Source: Bradyrhizobium sp. SZCCT0153
GTDB taxonomy: Bacteria > Pseudomonadota > Alphaproteobacteria > Rhizobiales > Xanthobacteraceae
Direction of reading: 5' to 3'
NCBI RefSeq assembly: GCF_018129995.1
Contig: NZ_JAFCKS010000001.1
Coordinates: forward strand, 655,001 to 719,000
Length of the DNA: 64,000 nt
Part shown: one piece after another, positions 53,490-60,978 of the stretch
Numbering within the stretch: position 1 is the stretch's first letter
Layout: every line of letters begins with the position of its first letter
The notes under the pieces: model-generated
What the model was told of the DNA's origin: nothing
Databases searched by the model: none
What the model saw: only the letters and a program-made list of their open reading frames with translations
Translations under genes and position numbers: made by a program

Positions 53490-54011
53490 CTACCGCCACA
53501 GGCGCATCATTGCCCCATCCTTGCCCGTGACCGGATCGGCCGGCGGCAGCGCGACCTTCGGGATCGTCTTCAGCGCCTTGGCATGGTTGTCCGGCGTTGC
53601 TCGCGTGATCTCCATCTTCGCGCCCGGTGGATAAGCACCGATCACGCAGAAATCGCCGCTCGCCTTGATGCGCTGATGTCCCGTGCCGGCCGGCAGGATC
53701 GCGACGTCGCCCGTCTTGATCTCCAGCTCCTGGCCATGATCGCCGCCGAAGCGAACACGGGCGCTGCCACGCGCGACGCCGAGCACCTCATGCACCGTCG
53801 CGTGATAGTGCAGATAGTCGAAGACGCCGTTGCGCCACGTGCCGCCCCAGCCGTTCGCTTCGAACAGGCTCTCGATCGTCTCTTCCGGCTGCGTGGAATC
53901 GAGCTTCACCGCGCCCTGATAGACCAGGAAGGGGAGAACGTTGTTCGGCACGAGCCCGTCATCCTCGAACACGATGGCGAGTGGCTCGGCATTGTCGCGG
54001 ACGACGGCCAT
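53490..54011 (-). CDS. cupin-domain protein
   Basis: A 173-residue cupin. The first cupin motif is FDYLHYHATVHEVLGVARGS (His, His, Glu metal ligands) and the second GTGHQRIKASGDFCVIGAYP. Proteins of this type (YjlB-like) are single-domain cupins of unknown substrate that bind a divalent metal. AGGAGCC lies just before the ATG at 54011. It is transcribed toward dps. A final TGKDGAMMRLWR tail is characteristic. Confidence 0.88.
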   Translation of the reverse strand: MAVVRDNAEPLAIVFEDDGLVPNNVLPFLVYQGAVKLDSTQPEETIESLFEANGWGGTWRNGVFDYLHYHATVHEVLGVARGSARVRFGGDHGQELEIKTGDVAILPAGTGHQRIKASGDFCVIGAYPPGAKMEITRATPDNHAKALKTIPKVALPPADPVTGKDGAMMRLWR

Positions 54012-54108
54012 GGCGGGGCTCCTGCGCGGAATAGTTTGAATCAACGAAGGTCGTCAAGCGACGTTCCTCCGTCGCTCCGGCCTCGCGCTAGGCGCGCGCC
54101 AAAATGAC

Positions 54109-54134
54109 AAAGCCCGGGGCGGACCCGGGCTTTT
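54109..54134 (-). terminator. terminator of carA
   Basis: AAAGCCCGGG and CCCGGGCTTT pair over 10 bp around GCGGA. On the minus strand the T-tract is interrupted (TTTGTCATTTT). It lies 29 bases after the carA stop. Confidence 0.85.
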
Positions 54135-54162
54135 GTCGTGGAAGTGCTCTCGCGAGAGCGCC

Positions 54163-55353
54163 TTACGCGCTCTTCTTTTGCCGCATCAGATCGGCAAAGC
54201 GCTGGAACAGATAGTGCGAGTCGCGCGGACCGGGTGAAGCCTCGGGGTGATACTGCACCGAGAACACCGGTTTTCCGTCGAGCTGGATACCGCAATTGGA
54301 GCCGTCGAACAGCGAGATGTGGGTCTGCGTCGCGCCCTTCGGCAGGGTCTTCTCGTCCACGGCAAAGCCGTGGTTCATCGAGGTGATCTCGACCTTGCCG
54401 GTGGTCTCGTCCTTGACGGGATGATTGGCGCCGTGGTGGCCCTGATGCATCTTTCTGGTCTTGGCGCCGACGGCGAGGCCCAGCATCTGGTGACCGAGGC
54501 AGATGCCGAAGGTCGGCGTGCCCGACTTGATCACGTCCTGGATCACAGGCACGGCGTATTTGCCGGTCGCGGCCGGATCGCCCGGACCGTTGGACAGGAA
54601 CACGCCGTCCGGCTTCATCGCCAGAATGTCTTCGGACGAGGTCGTCGCCGGCACCACCGTCACCTTGCAGCCGACGCCGGCGAGCAGGCGCAGGATGTTG
54701 CGCTTGATGCCGTAGTCGATGGCGACGACGTTGAACTCAGGCTTGTCCTGCCGGCCAAAACCCTTGTCCCAGAGCCACGGTGTCTCGTCCCAGGTGAAGC
54801 GCTGGCCGGAGGTGACCATCGGCACGAGGTCCATGCCCTCGAGGCCCGGCCATTCGCGCGCTTCTTCCTTGAGGCCATGCAGGTCGAACTCGCCGTTCCT
54901 GGCGTGTGCGATCACGGCGTTGGGCATGCCCTTGCTGCGGATCAGCGCGGTCAGCGCCCTCGTGTCGATGCCGGAGAGGCCGATGATGCCGCGCGCCTTG
55001 AGCCAGGCGTCGAGATGCTTGGTGGCGCGGTAGTTGGAGGGATTGGTGATCGCGGTGCGCAGGATCACGCCGCGCGCGCCCGGCGTCGCGGCCATGTTCA
55101 CCGTCTCGATATCTTCCTCGTTGGTACCGACATTGCCGATATGCGGGAAAGTGAAGGTGATGAGCTGGCCGGCATAGGAGGGATCGGTGAGAATCTCCTC
55201 ATAACCGGTCATCGCGGTGTTGAAGCAGACCTCACCGACGGCGTGGCCCTCGGCGCCAAGGCCAAAGCCTTCGAGCACCGTGCCGTCGGCAAGCACCAAC
55301 AGCGCGGTCGGTTTGTGGTCCGGCCAAGCGGGATCGTTGTCATGTTGTGTCAT
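54163..55353 (-). CDS. carA: carbamoyl-phosphate synthase small subunit
   Basis: A 396-residue glutaminase subunit that supplies ammonia to CarB. The N-terminal domain starts PTALLVLADGTVLEGFGLGA. The class I glutamine amidotransferase domain has the nucleophile C285 in FGICLGHQML, with His and Glu in VQYHPEASPGP near residue 370. GPGDP (about residue 255) and KRNILRLLAGVGCKVTVVPA confirm the fold. Normal length. The start at 55353 has the usual short polar N-terminus. It is separated from carB by five genes but lies upstream of it in the same direction; the two may be regulated separately. Confidence 0.97.
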   Translation of the reverse strand: MTQHDNDPAWPDHKPTALLVLADGTVLEGFGLGAEGHAVGEVCFNTAMTGYEEILTDPSYAGQLITFTFPHIGNVGTNEEDIETVNMAATPGARGVILRTAITNPSNYRATKHLDAWLKARGIIGLSGIDTRALTALIRSKGMPNAVIAHARNGEFDLHGLKEEAREWPGLEGMDLVPMVTSGQRFTWDETPWLWDKGFGRQDKPEFNVVAIDYGIKRNILRLLAGVGCKVTVVPATTSSEDILAMKPDGVFLSNGPGDPAATGKYAVPVIQDVIKSGTPTFGICLGHQMLGLAVGAKTRKMHQGHHGANHPVKDETTGKVEITSMNHGFAVDEKTLPKGATQTHISLFDGSNCGIQLDGKPVFSVQYHPEASPGPRDSHYLFQRFADLMRQKKSA

Positions 55354-55500
55354 GAGCCCGGTTCATAGTCCCAGCGGACGCCGGCGTCAAAGCGGAGAAG
55401 CGCCGATTCACATGCGTTTTTGCATATTTGACAGCTCCCGCCCGGCACTTAAAGCTCTGCAGAATAATTTCCGGCAAATTCCGGGGCTTGAGAGGCAATA

Positions 55501-56229
55501 ATGGATCAGACCACCCCGATCGTGCTGGTTCCGGGGCTTGCCTCCTCGGCCCGGATCTATGCCCCGGTCATCCCGGCGCTCTGGCGTTTTGGCCCCGTGA
55601 TGGTCGCCAACCATATCCGCGACGACAGCATGGCGGCGATCGCCCGCCGCGTTCTGAGCGAGGCGCCGCCGCGCTTCGCGCTCGCCGGCCATTCCATGGG
55701 CGGCTACATCGCGTTCGAGATCATGCGCCAGGCGCCCGAGCGGGTTTTGAGGCTCGCACTGATCAACACCCAGGCCCGGCCCGATACGCCGGAAGCGACC
55801 CTGCGCCGCCGCAGCCTGATGGAGCGAGCGAAGCGCGGCGAGTTGCGTGCCGCGCGCGAGGAGATGTTTCCGGAGCTCGTGCATCCCTCCCGCCGCGACG
55901 ATTCCGGCATTCGCCGGCTCGTGGATGAGCAGGGCGAGGACGTCGGCGTCGAAGGCTATCTCCGCCAGCAGACCGCGATCATCGCGCGGGTGGATTCGCG
56001 GCCCACGCTTGCGACGATCACATGCCCGACGCTGGTGCTGACAGGCGATGCGGACAACACCATCTCCAACGCGTTCTCGAAGGAGATGGTAGAGGGCATC
56101 GCCGGTGCAAAGCTCGTCATTTTGGAGAATTGCGGGCATCTGCCGCAACCGGAGCAGCCTGAGGCGACAGTGCGGGCGCTGGTCGAATGGCTGGGACCCC
56201 CGGTTGTCTCAGGGACGCGAACGGCCTAG
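55501..56229 (+). CDS. alpha/beta hydrolase
   Basis: A 242-residue single-domain alpha/beta hydrolase. The nucleophile is S65 in LAGHSMGGYIAFEI, the acid is likely D184 in LVLTGDADNTIS, and the histidine is H213 in ENCGHLPQPEQP. IVLVPGLASSARIY near the start is the oxyanion-hole strand. The family includes esterases, lactonases and haloperoxidases; the substrate cannot be chosen. It is a single gene with ATG 55501 preceded by CTTGAGAGGC, 33 bases before the GatB/YqeY gene, so the two probably share a transcript. Confidence 0.88.
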   Translation: MDQTTPIVLVPGLASSARIYAPVIPALWRFGPVMVANHIRDDSMAAIARRVLSEAPPRFALAGHSMGGYIAFEIMRQAPERVLRLALINTQARPDTPEATLRRRSLMERAKRGELRAAREEMFPELVHPSRRDDSGIRRLVDEQGEDVGVEGYLRQQTAIIARVDSRPTLATITCPTLVLTGDADNTISNAFSKEMVEGIAGAKLVILENCGHLPQPEQPEATVRALVEWLGPPVVSGTRTA

Positions 56230-56262
56230 ATCAGGCGTCGGATATTCGAAGGGATCACGATC

Positions 56263-56718
56263 ATGCTGCGCGACGACATCAACAATGCGGTCAAGGAGGC
56301 CATGAAGGCCAAGGACGAGCGCAAGCTGTCCACGCTGCGCATGGTCAATTCGACCATCAAGAACGCCGACATCGAAGCGCGCGGCAGCGGCAAGCCGCCG
56401 CTGTCGGATGCGGACCTGCTCGGCGTCTTCCAGAAGATGATCAAGCAGCGCCAGGAATCGGTCGAGCTCTACGACAAGGGCGGCCGCGCCGAGCTCGCCG
56501 CGCAGGAGCGCGAGGAGATCGCGGTGATCTCGGCGTATCTGCCGAAGCAGATGGCGGATGACGAGGTGAAGAAGGCGATCTCGGATGCGATCTCGGAGAC
56601 GGGCGCAGCCGGCATGAAGGACATGGGCAAGGTGATCGCGGTGCTGAGGGCGAAATACGCCGGGCAGATGGATTTCGGCAAAGCATCCGGTCTCGTGAAA
56701 GCTGCGTTGACTGGCTGA
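56263..56718 (+). CDS. GatB/YqeY domain-containing protein
   Basis: A 151-residue protein that begins LRDDINNAVKEAMKAKDERK then LSTLRMVNSTIKNADIEARG, followed by IKQRQESVELYDKGGRAELA and ending VIAVLRAKYAGQMDFGKASG. This is the YqeY domain, which also forms the C-terminal tail of the GatB amidotransferase subunit, where it binds tRNA. Stand-alone YqeY proteins are widespread with no proven role, possibly in tRNA or dnaG-linked functions. In other bacteria it lies near dnaG and rpoD; that context is absent here. Confidence 0.95.
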   Translation: MLRDDINNAVKEAMKAKDERKLSTLRMVNSTIKNADIEARGSGKPPLSDADLLGVFQKMIKQRQESVELYDKGGRAELAAQEREEIAVISAYLPKQMADDEVKKAISDAISETGAAGMKDMGKVIAVLRAKYAGQMDFGKASGLVKAALTG

Positions 56719-56813
56719 GCTCGTCCCCGTTCCCCTAGTGGGGGGAAGGGGGCACCTTTGAAGCGGCGCCCGTTCGGTCTACTCTCTCCCGATAGATAAA
56801 TCGGGAGCAACCG

Positions 56814-57950
56814 ATGACCGTCATCAAGCCGTTCCGCATCGCCGTCAGCGACGACATCCTCACCGACCTCAAGTCACGCCTCGTCCGCACGCGCTGGCCG
56901 GAGGCGGAGCTGGTCGACGACTGGAGCCAGGGCGCGCCGCTGACATGGATCCAGGAGATCTGCGGTTACTGGGCTGATGGCTATGACTGGCGCGCGCGAG
57001 AGGTAAAGCTCAACCGCTTCGAGCAATTCACGACCGAGATCGACGGGCTCGACATCCACTTCGTGCACGTCCGTTCGAAAGAACCATCAGCGCTGCCGTT
57101 GATCATCACCCATGGCTGGCCCGGCTCGATCGTCGAATTCCAGAAAGTGATCGCGCCGCTGGTCGATCCCGCCGCGCATGGCGGCAATCCCGCGGATGCG
57201 TTCCACGTGATCTGTCCCTCGCTGCCGGGCTTTGGGTTCTCCGCAAAACCGAAGACCACCGGCTGGGGCGTCGATCGCATCGCCGCGACCTGGGCCAAGC
57301 TGATGGATCGCCTCGGCTATGTCAGCTATGGCGCGCAGGGCGGCGACTGGGGTTCGGCGGTGACGACCTCGCTCGGCGCGCAGGACGCCGGGCATTGCGC
57401 CGGCATCCACATCACGCTCGCCTTCAACGCGGCGCCGAAGGTCGAGGGCGAGCCGACACCCGAGGAGAAGCGCGCGCTTGCCGGCCTCAAGCATTATGTC
57501 GACCTCGATTCCGGCTACTCCAAGCAGCAATCGACGCGCCCGCAGACGCTCGGCTACGCGCTGACGGACTCGCCGAGCGGGCAGGCGGCCTGGATCCTGG
57601 AGAAATTCTGGGCCTGGACCGACTGCAATGGCCATCCCGAGAACATTTTCGACAAGGACGAGCTGCTCGACAACGTCATGCTCTATTGGGCGACGCAGAC
57701 GGCGACCTCTTCCGCACGGCTCTATTGGGAAAGCTTTGGCAAGCGCCGCACCACGCCGAAAGTCACCGTGCCGACCGGGGTTGCCGTGTTCCCCAAGGAG
57801 ATCATCACGCCGGTACGGCGCTGGATGGAGCCGAACTTTTCCCGTATCACGCATTGGAGCGCGATGGAGAAGGGAGGCCATTTCGCCGCATTCGAGCAGC
57901 CGGAGCTGTTCGTGCGCGATGTCCGCAAGTTCTTCGCGACCGTACGATAG
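56814..57950 (+). CDS. epoxide hydrolase family protein
   Basis: A 378-residue alpha/beta hydrolase with the long N-terminal cap typical of microsomal-type epoxide hydrolases (RIAVSDDILTDLKSRLVRTR then GYDWRAREVKLNRFEQF). The HGWPGS oxyanion loop lies near residue 103, the nucleophile D178 in QGGDWGSAV, and the catalytic histidine H356 in EKGGHFAAFEQPE. It hydrolyses epoxides to diols by a covalent aspartyl ester. The ATG at 56814 follows GATAAATCGGGAGC. It is 10 bases before the acyl-CoA synthetase gene, which suggests a joint catabolic pathway. Confidence 0.9.
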   Translation: MTVIKPFRIAVSDDILTDLKSRLVRTRWPEAELVDDWSQGAPLTWIQEICGYWADGYDWRAREVKLNRFEQFTTEIDGLDIHFVHVRSKEPSALPLIITHGWPGSIVEFQKVIAPLVDPAAHGGNPADAFHVICPSLPGFGFSAKPKTTGWGVDRIAATWAKLMDRLGYVSYGAQGGDWGSAVTTSLGAQDAGHCAGIHITLAFNAAPKVEGEPTPEEKRALAGLKHYVDLDSGYSKQQSTRPQTLGYALTDSPSGQAAWILEKFWAWTDCNGHPENIFDKDELLDNVMLYWATQTATSSARLYWESFGKRRTTPKVTVPTGVAVFPKEIITPVRRWMEPNFSRITHWSAMEKGGHFAAFEQPELFVRDVRKFFATVR

Positions 57951-57960
57951 GATCTGGTGC

Positions 57961-59571
57961 ATGCTCACCGAAGCCAAGACCTACGACGAGCTCTATCGCA
58001 ACTTCCGCTGGGACGTTCCGGCGCACTTCAACATGGCGGAAGCCTGCTGCGATCGTCACGCCGAGGGCACGGGCCGGCTCGCGCTGGTCTATGTCGACGA
58101 GAGCGGCGCCGCCACGCGCACTTCCTTCGACGAGGTCGCGGAGATGTCGCGCCGCTTCGCCAACGTGCTGAAGGCGGATGGACTTGCCCGCGGCGACCGC
58201 GTCGCGGTGTTCCTGTCGCAATCGCTGGAATTGCCGATCGTGCATATCGCGGCGTTTCGTTCGGCGATGATCTCGATTCCTCTGTTCGCGCTGTTCGGCG
58301 AGGACGCGCTGGAATTCCGCCTGTCGAATTCGCAGGCCAAGGCGATCGTCACCGACGAGGGCGGCTGGGAGAAGCTCGCCAAGATCCGCGATCGTCTGCC
58401 GGATCTGAAGAACGTCTACATCGTCGGCGAGCGCGCGCCTGCGGGCACGAAATCGTTCTGGGATGCGGTGAAGGCCGCATCGCCCGACTTCGCCCTGGTC
58501 GACACCTCCGCCGACGATCCCGCGCTGATCATCTACACTTCAGGCACGACCGGCAATCCCAAGGGGGCGCTGCATGCGCACCGCGTCGTGCTCGGTCACC
58601 TCCCCAATGTCGAGATGTGCCACAACTTCCTGCCGCGCCCCGGCGATCTGATGTGGACGCCGGCGGACTGGGCCTGGATCGGCGGCCTCGTCAACGGCTT
58701 GTTCGCATTCTGGTACCACGGCATTCCGCTGGTCGGTCACCGTGCGCGCAAATTCGAGCCGCAGGCAGCGATGCAGATGATGGCCGATCTCGGCGTGCGC
58801 AACGTCTTCCTGCCGCCGACGGCGCTGAAGCTGATGCGGCAGGCCGGCGTGAAGCATTCCGGCGTCAAGCTGCGCAGTATCTTTACCGGCGGTGAATCCC
58901 TCGGCGGCGAACTGCTCGGCTGGGTTCGGGAGACCTTCGGCATCGATGCGCATGAAGTGTTCGGTCAGACCGAGTGCAATCTCGTGATCGGCAGCAACTC
59001 GAACCTGTTTCCGATCCGTCCCGGCTCGATGGGCAAGGCGACGCCGGGTTTCGACGTCCGCATCGTCAACGACAAGGGCGAGGAGCAGCCACGCGGCCAG
59101 CGCGGCATCATCGGCGTGCGCCAGCCGTGCCCGTGCACGATGCTCGAATACTGGCGAAATCCCGAGGCGACGGCGAAGAAATATGCCGGCGAATTCCTGC
59201 TCACCGGCGATCTCGGCGTGCAGGATGAAGACGGATATTTCTGGTACGTCAGCCGCGAGGATGATGTCATCACCACCGCCGGCTACCGCGTCGGTCCCTC
59301 CGAGATCGAGCACACGCTGATGAAGCATCCCTCGGTGGCGATGGCGGCGGTGGTCGGTATTCCCGATCCGATCCGCACCGAATCGATCAAGGCCTGGATC
59401 GTGCTGCGCCCGGGCTTCGCGGCTGGCGACGCACTCGCGCGCGAAATCCAGGAGTTCGTCAAGGTGCAGCTTGCCGCCCACGAATATCCGCGTTTCGTGG
59501 CGTTCGCCGAGACGCTGCCGATGACGGCGACCGGCAAGGTGCTGCGGCGCGAGCTGCGGGCGAGGGGTTAG
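57961..59571 (+). CDS. AMP-dependent acyl-CoA synthetase
   Basis: A 536-residue member of the ANL (acyl/aryl-CoA ligase) family that adenylates a carboxylic acid and then forms the CoA thioester. The P-loop is YTSGTTGNPKGALHAHRV from residue 192. The middle motif is TGGESLG...GQTEC, the hinge is LTGDLGVQDEDGYFWYVSRE, and the catalytic lysine is in MTATGKVLRRELR. The N-terminal block (YDELYRNFRWDVPAHFNMAE) matches the acetyl/propionyl or medium-chain acyl synthetases of rhizobia. ATG 57961 is 10 bases after the epoxide hydrolase stop. A MarR regulator follows immediately. Confidence 0.92.
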   Translation: MLTEAKTYDELYRNFRWDVPAHFNMAEACCDRHAEGTGRLALVYVDESGAATRTSFDEVAEMSRRFANVLKADGLARGDRVAVFLSQSLELPIVHIAAFRSAMISIPLFALFGEDALEFRLSNSQAKAIVTDEGGWEKLAKIRDRLPDLKNVYIVGERAPAGTKSFWDAVKAASPDFALVDTSADDPALIIYTSGTTGNPKGALHAHRVVLGHLPNVEMCHNFLPRPGDLMWTPADWAWIGGLVNGLFAFWYHGIPLVGHRARKFEPQAAMQMMADLGVRNVFLPPTALKLMRQAGVKHSGVKLRSIFTGGESLGGELLGWVRETFGIDAHEVFGQTECNLVIGSNSNLFPIRPGSMGKATPGFDVRIVNDKGEEQPRGQRGIIGVRQPCPCTMLEYWRNPEATAKKYAGEFLLTGDLGVQDEDGYFWYVSREDDVITTAGYRVGPSEIEHTLMKHPSVAMAAVVGIPDPIRTESIKAWIVLRPGFAAGDALAREIQEFVKVQLAAHEYPRFVAFAETLPMTATGKVLRRELRARG

Positions 59572-59580
59572 CTTCTGACA

Positions 59581-60048
59581 ATGCCAAAGATGTCTCAAGC
59601 CGCGGGCCTTCACCGCGCTTCGCTGAAGAAGCTGCACGATCTCGATGCGGCGCTGGAGCTCATGTACTACGGCTGGCGCGGCATGACGCTGGAGGCCGAC
59701 GACTATCTGACAAAGCAGGGTCTGTCGCGCCCGCACCATCGCATCCTCTATGTGGTGGCGCGACAGCCCGACATCGCGATCGGCTCGCTGATCGAGACCC
59801 TCGGCATTTCCAAGCAAGCGCTGAACCGGCCGCTCAATCTCCTGCTGGAGCGCAAGCTCCTGACGTCGAAGCGGTCGTCCGAGCAGCATCGCTCCAAGCT
59901 GCTGCGCCTGACGGCCACGGGGCAGCGTATCGAGCAAACGGCGTCGGACCACGAGCGCAAGGTCATGCGTGATGCGTTCGATCGCGTCGGGACGCGAGGC
60001 GCAGTGGCCTGGATGGCCGTGATGGAAGCGATAGCCGACAACAATTGA
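59581..60048 (+). CDS. MarR-family transcriptional regulator
   Basis: A 155-residue regulator. The winged helix-turn-helix is GLSRPHHRILYVVARQPDIA, then GSLIETLGISKQALNRPLNL and the wing with RSSEQHRSKLLRLTATGQ. It lies 9 bases after the acyl-CoA synthetase gene, which makes it the likely local regulator of the epoxide hydrolase/synthetase operon, probably responding to an acid or its CoA ester as several MarR proteins do. That last point is inferred from context. Confidence 0.92.
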   Translation: MPKMSQAAGLHRASLKKLHDLDAALELMYYGWRGMTLEADDYLTKQGLSRPHHRILYVVARQPDIAIGSLIETLGISKQALNRPLNLLLERKLLTSKRSSEQHRSKLLRLTATGQRIEQTASDHERKVMRDAFDRVGTRGAVAWMAVMEAIADNN

Positions 60049-60126
60049 CAAGTCTCAAGTCAACATGGTTGACATGAGGTGCGCGCTTTGCCACTCTCCG
60101 GCAACGATCTGGGGGAGGGCCGCGCC

Positions 60127-60510
60127 ATGGGCGGACAGGACAAGAGCGTACAGAAAATGGACCGCGGGGCCGCCGAACGCTTCGTCGCGGCATGGTGCGC
60201 GAGCTGGTGCCGGGTCGACATCGACGCGGTCGTCGCGCATTTTGCCGACGATGCGCAGATGCGCAGCCCTCTGGCGCTGTCTCTGACCGGCTCTCCTGTC
60301 GTCACCGGCGCCGACAACATCCGCGCCTATTGGCGCGAGGCCTATGGCCACATCGAGAGCGCAGACCTGAAGATCCTGAGCTGGAGCTGGGACGAGTTGA
60401 TCGCGCGCCTGACGGTGTGGTGGCGACTCGGCGACACGCGCGCCAGCGAGTTCATGGATTTCGACGACGCGGGCCGCGTGGTCCGCAGCGAAGCTTTTTA
60501 CGGAAAATAG
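60127..60510 (+). CDS. NTF2-like (SnoaL-type) protein
   Basis: A 127-residue protein with the NTF2-like cone fold: AAERFVAAWCASWCRVDIDA, then VVAHFADDAQMRSPLA, NIRAYWREAYGHIESADLKI and a C-terminal EFMDFDDAGRVVRSEAFYGK. Such proteins act as small-molecule-binding or isomerase-like domains. The ATG at 60127 has GGGGGAGGG upstream; GTG 60079 would add 16 residues with no family sequence. It is followed at 2 bases by a membrane protein gene. Confidence 0.85.
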   Translation: MGGQDKSVQKMDRGAAERFVAAWCASWCRVDIDAVVAHFADDAQMRSPLALSLTGSPVVTGADNIRAYWREAYGHIESADLKILSWSWDELIARLTVWWRLGDTRASEFMDFDDAGRVVRSEAFYGK

Positions 60511-60512
60511 GC

Positions 60513-60956
60513 ATGCACCTTTCGGATTTCGTCCTCCTCCTCAACGCGCTCTGGTTCGGCGGCGCATTCATCCAGTTCAGCATTGCGCAAGCCAACACAC
60601 TGAAGATTTTGCTGCCGCGCGAAGAGCGCGGCAATCCGATCGCGCCGACCCTGGCGGCCAGCGTAGCCTTTCTGGGCGGCATCAACCTGCCGATCGGGCT
60701 TCTGTCGCTCTATCTTCTCACCGCTCGTCCGCTTTTCTTCCAGCCGGTCGAGGCGCAGCTTGTGCTGTTCCTGTTCTTTGCCGCCTGCCATTTCAGCCAG
60801 TTCGCCTACAACCTTCCGGTCATGATGCGCGGTGGGCGCGTCGGGGTGGCTTACTGGCCCGTGCTGAAGGGCCCGATGCTCAGGATCTTCGTCATCGACG
60901 CGGCTTTGTTCGTCGCCAATCTTGGTGCGGCGCTTCTCCTCGCGTCGCACTCCTGA
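60513..60956 (+). CDS. four-helix membrane protein of unknown function
   Basis: A 147-residue protein with four hydrophobic segments: FVLLLNALWFGGAFIQFSIA, then LAASVAFLGGINLPIGLLSL, VLFLFFAACHFSQFAYNLPV and FVIDAALFVANLGAALLLAS. No catalytic motif is visible. The ATG at 60513 is 2 bases after the stop of the NTF2-like gene, so translational coupling is likely. Family not recognised. Confidence 0.8.
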   Translation: MHLSDFVLLLNALWFGGAFIQFSIAQANTLKILLPREERGNPIAPTLAASVAFLGGINLPIGLLSLYLLTARPLFFQPVEAQLVLFLFFAACHFSQFAYNLPVMMRGGRVGVAYWPVLKGPMLRIFVIDAALFVANLGAALLLASHS

Positions 60957-60978
60957 CCAACAGTCCCGCGGCGCAGGC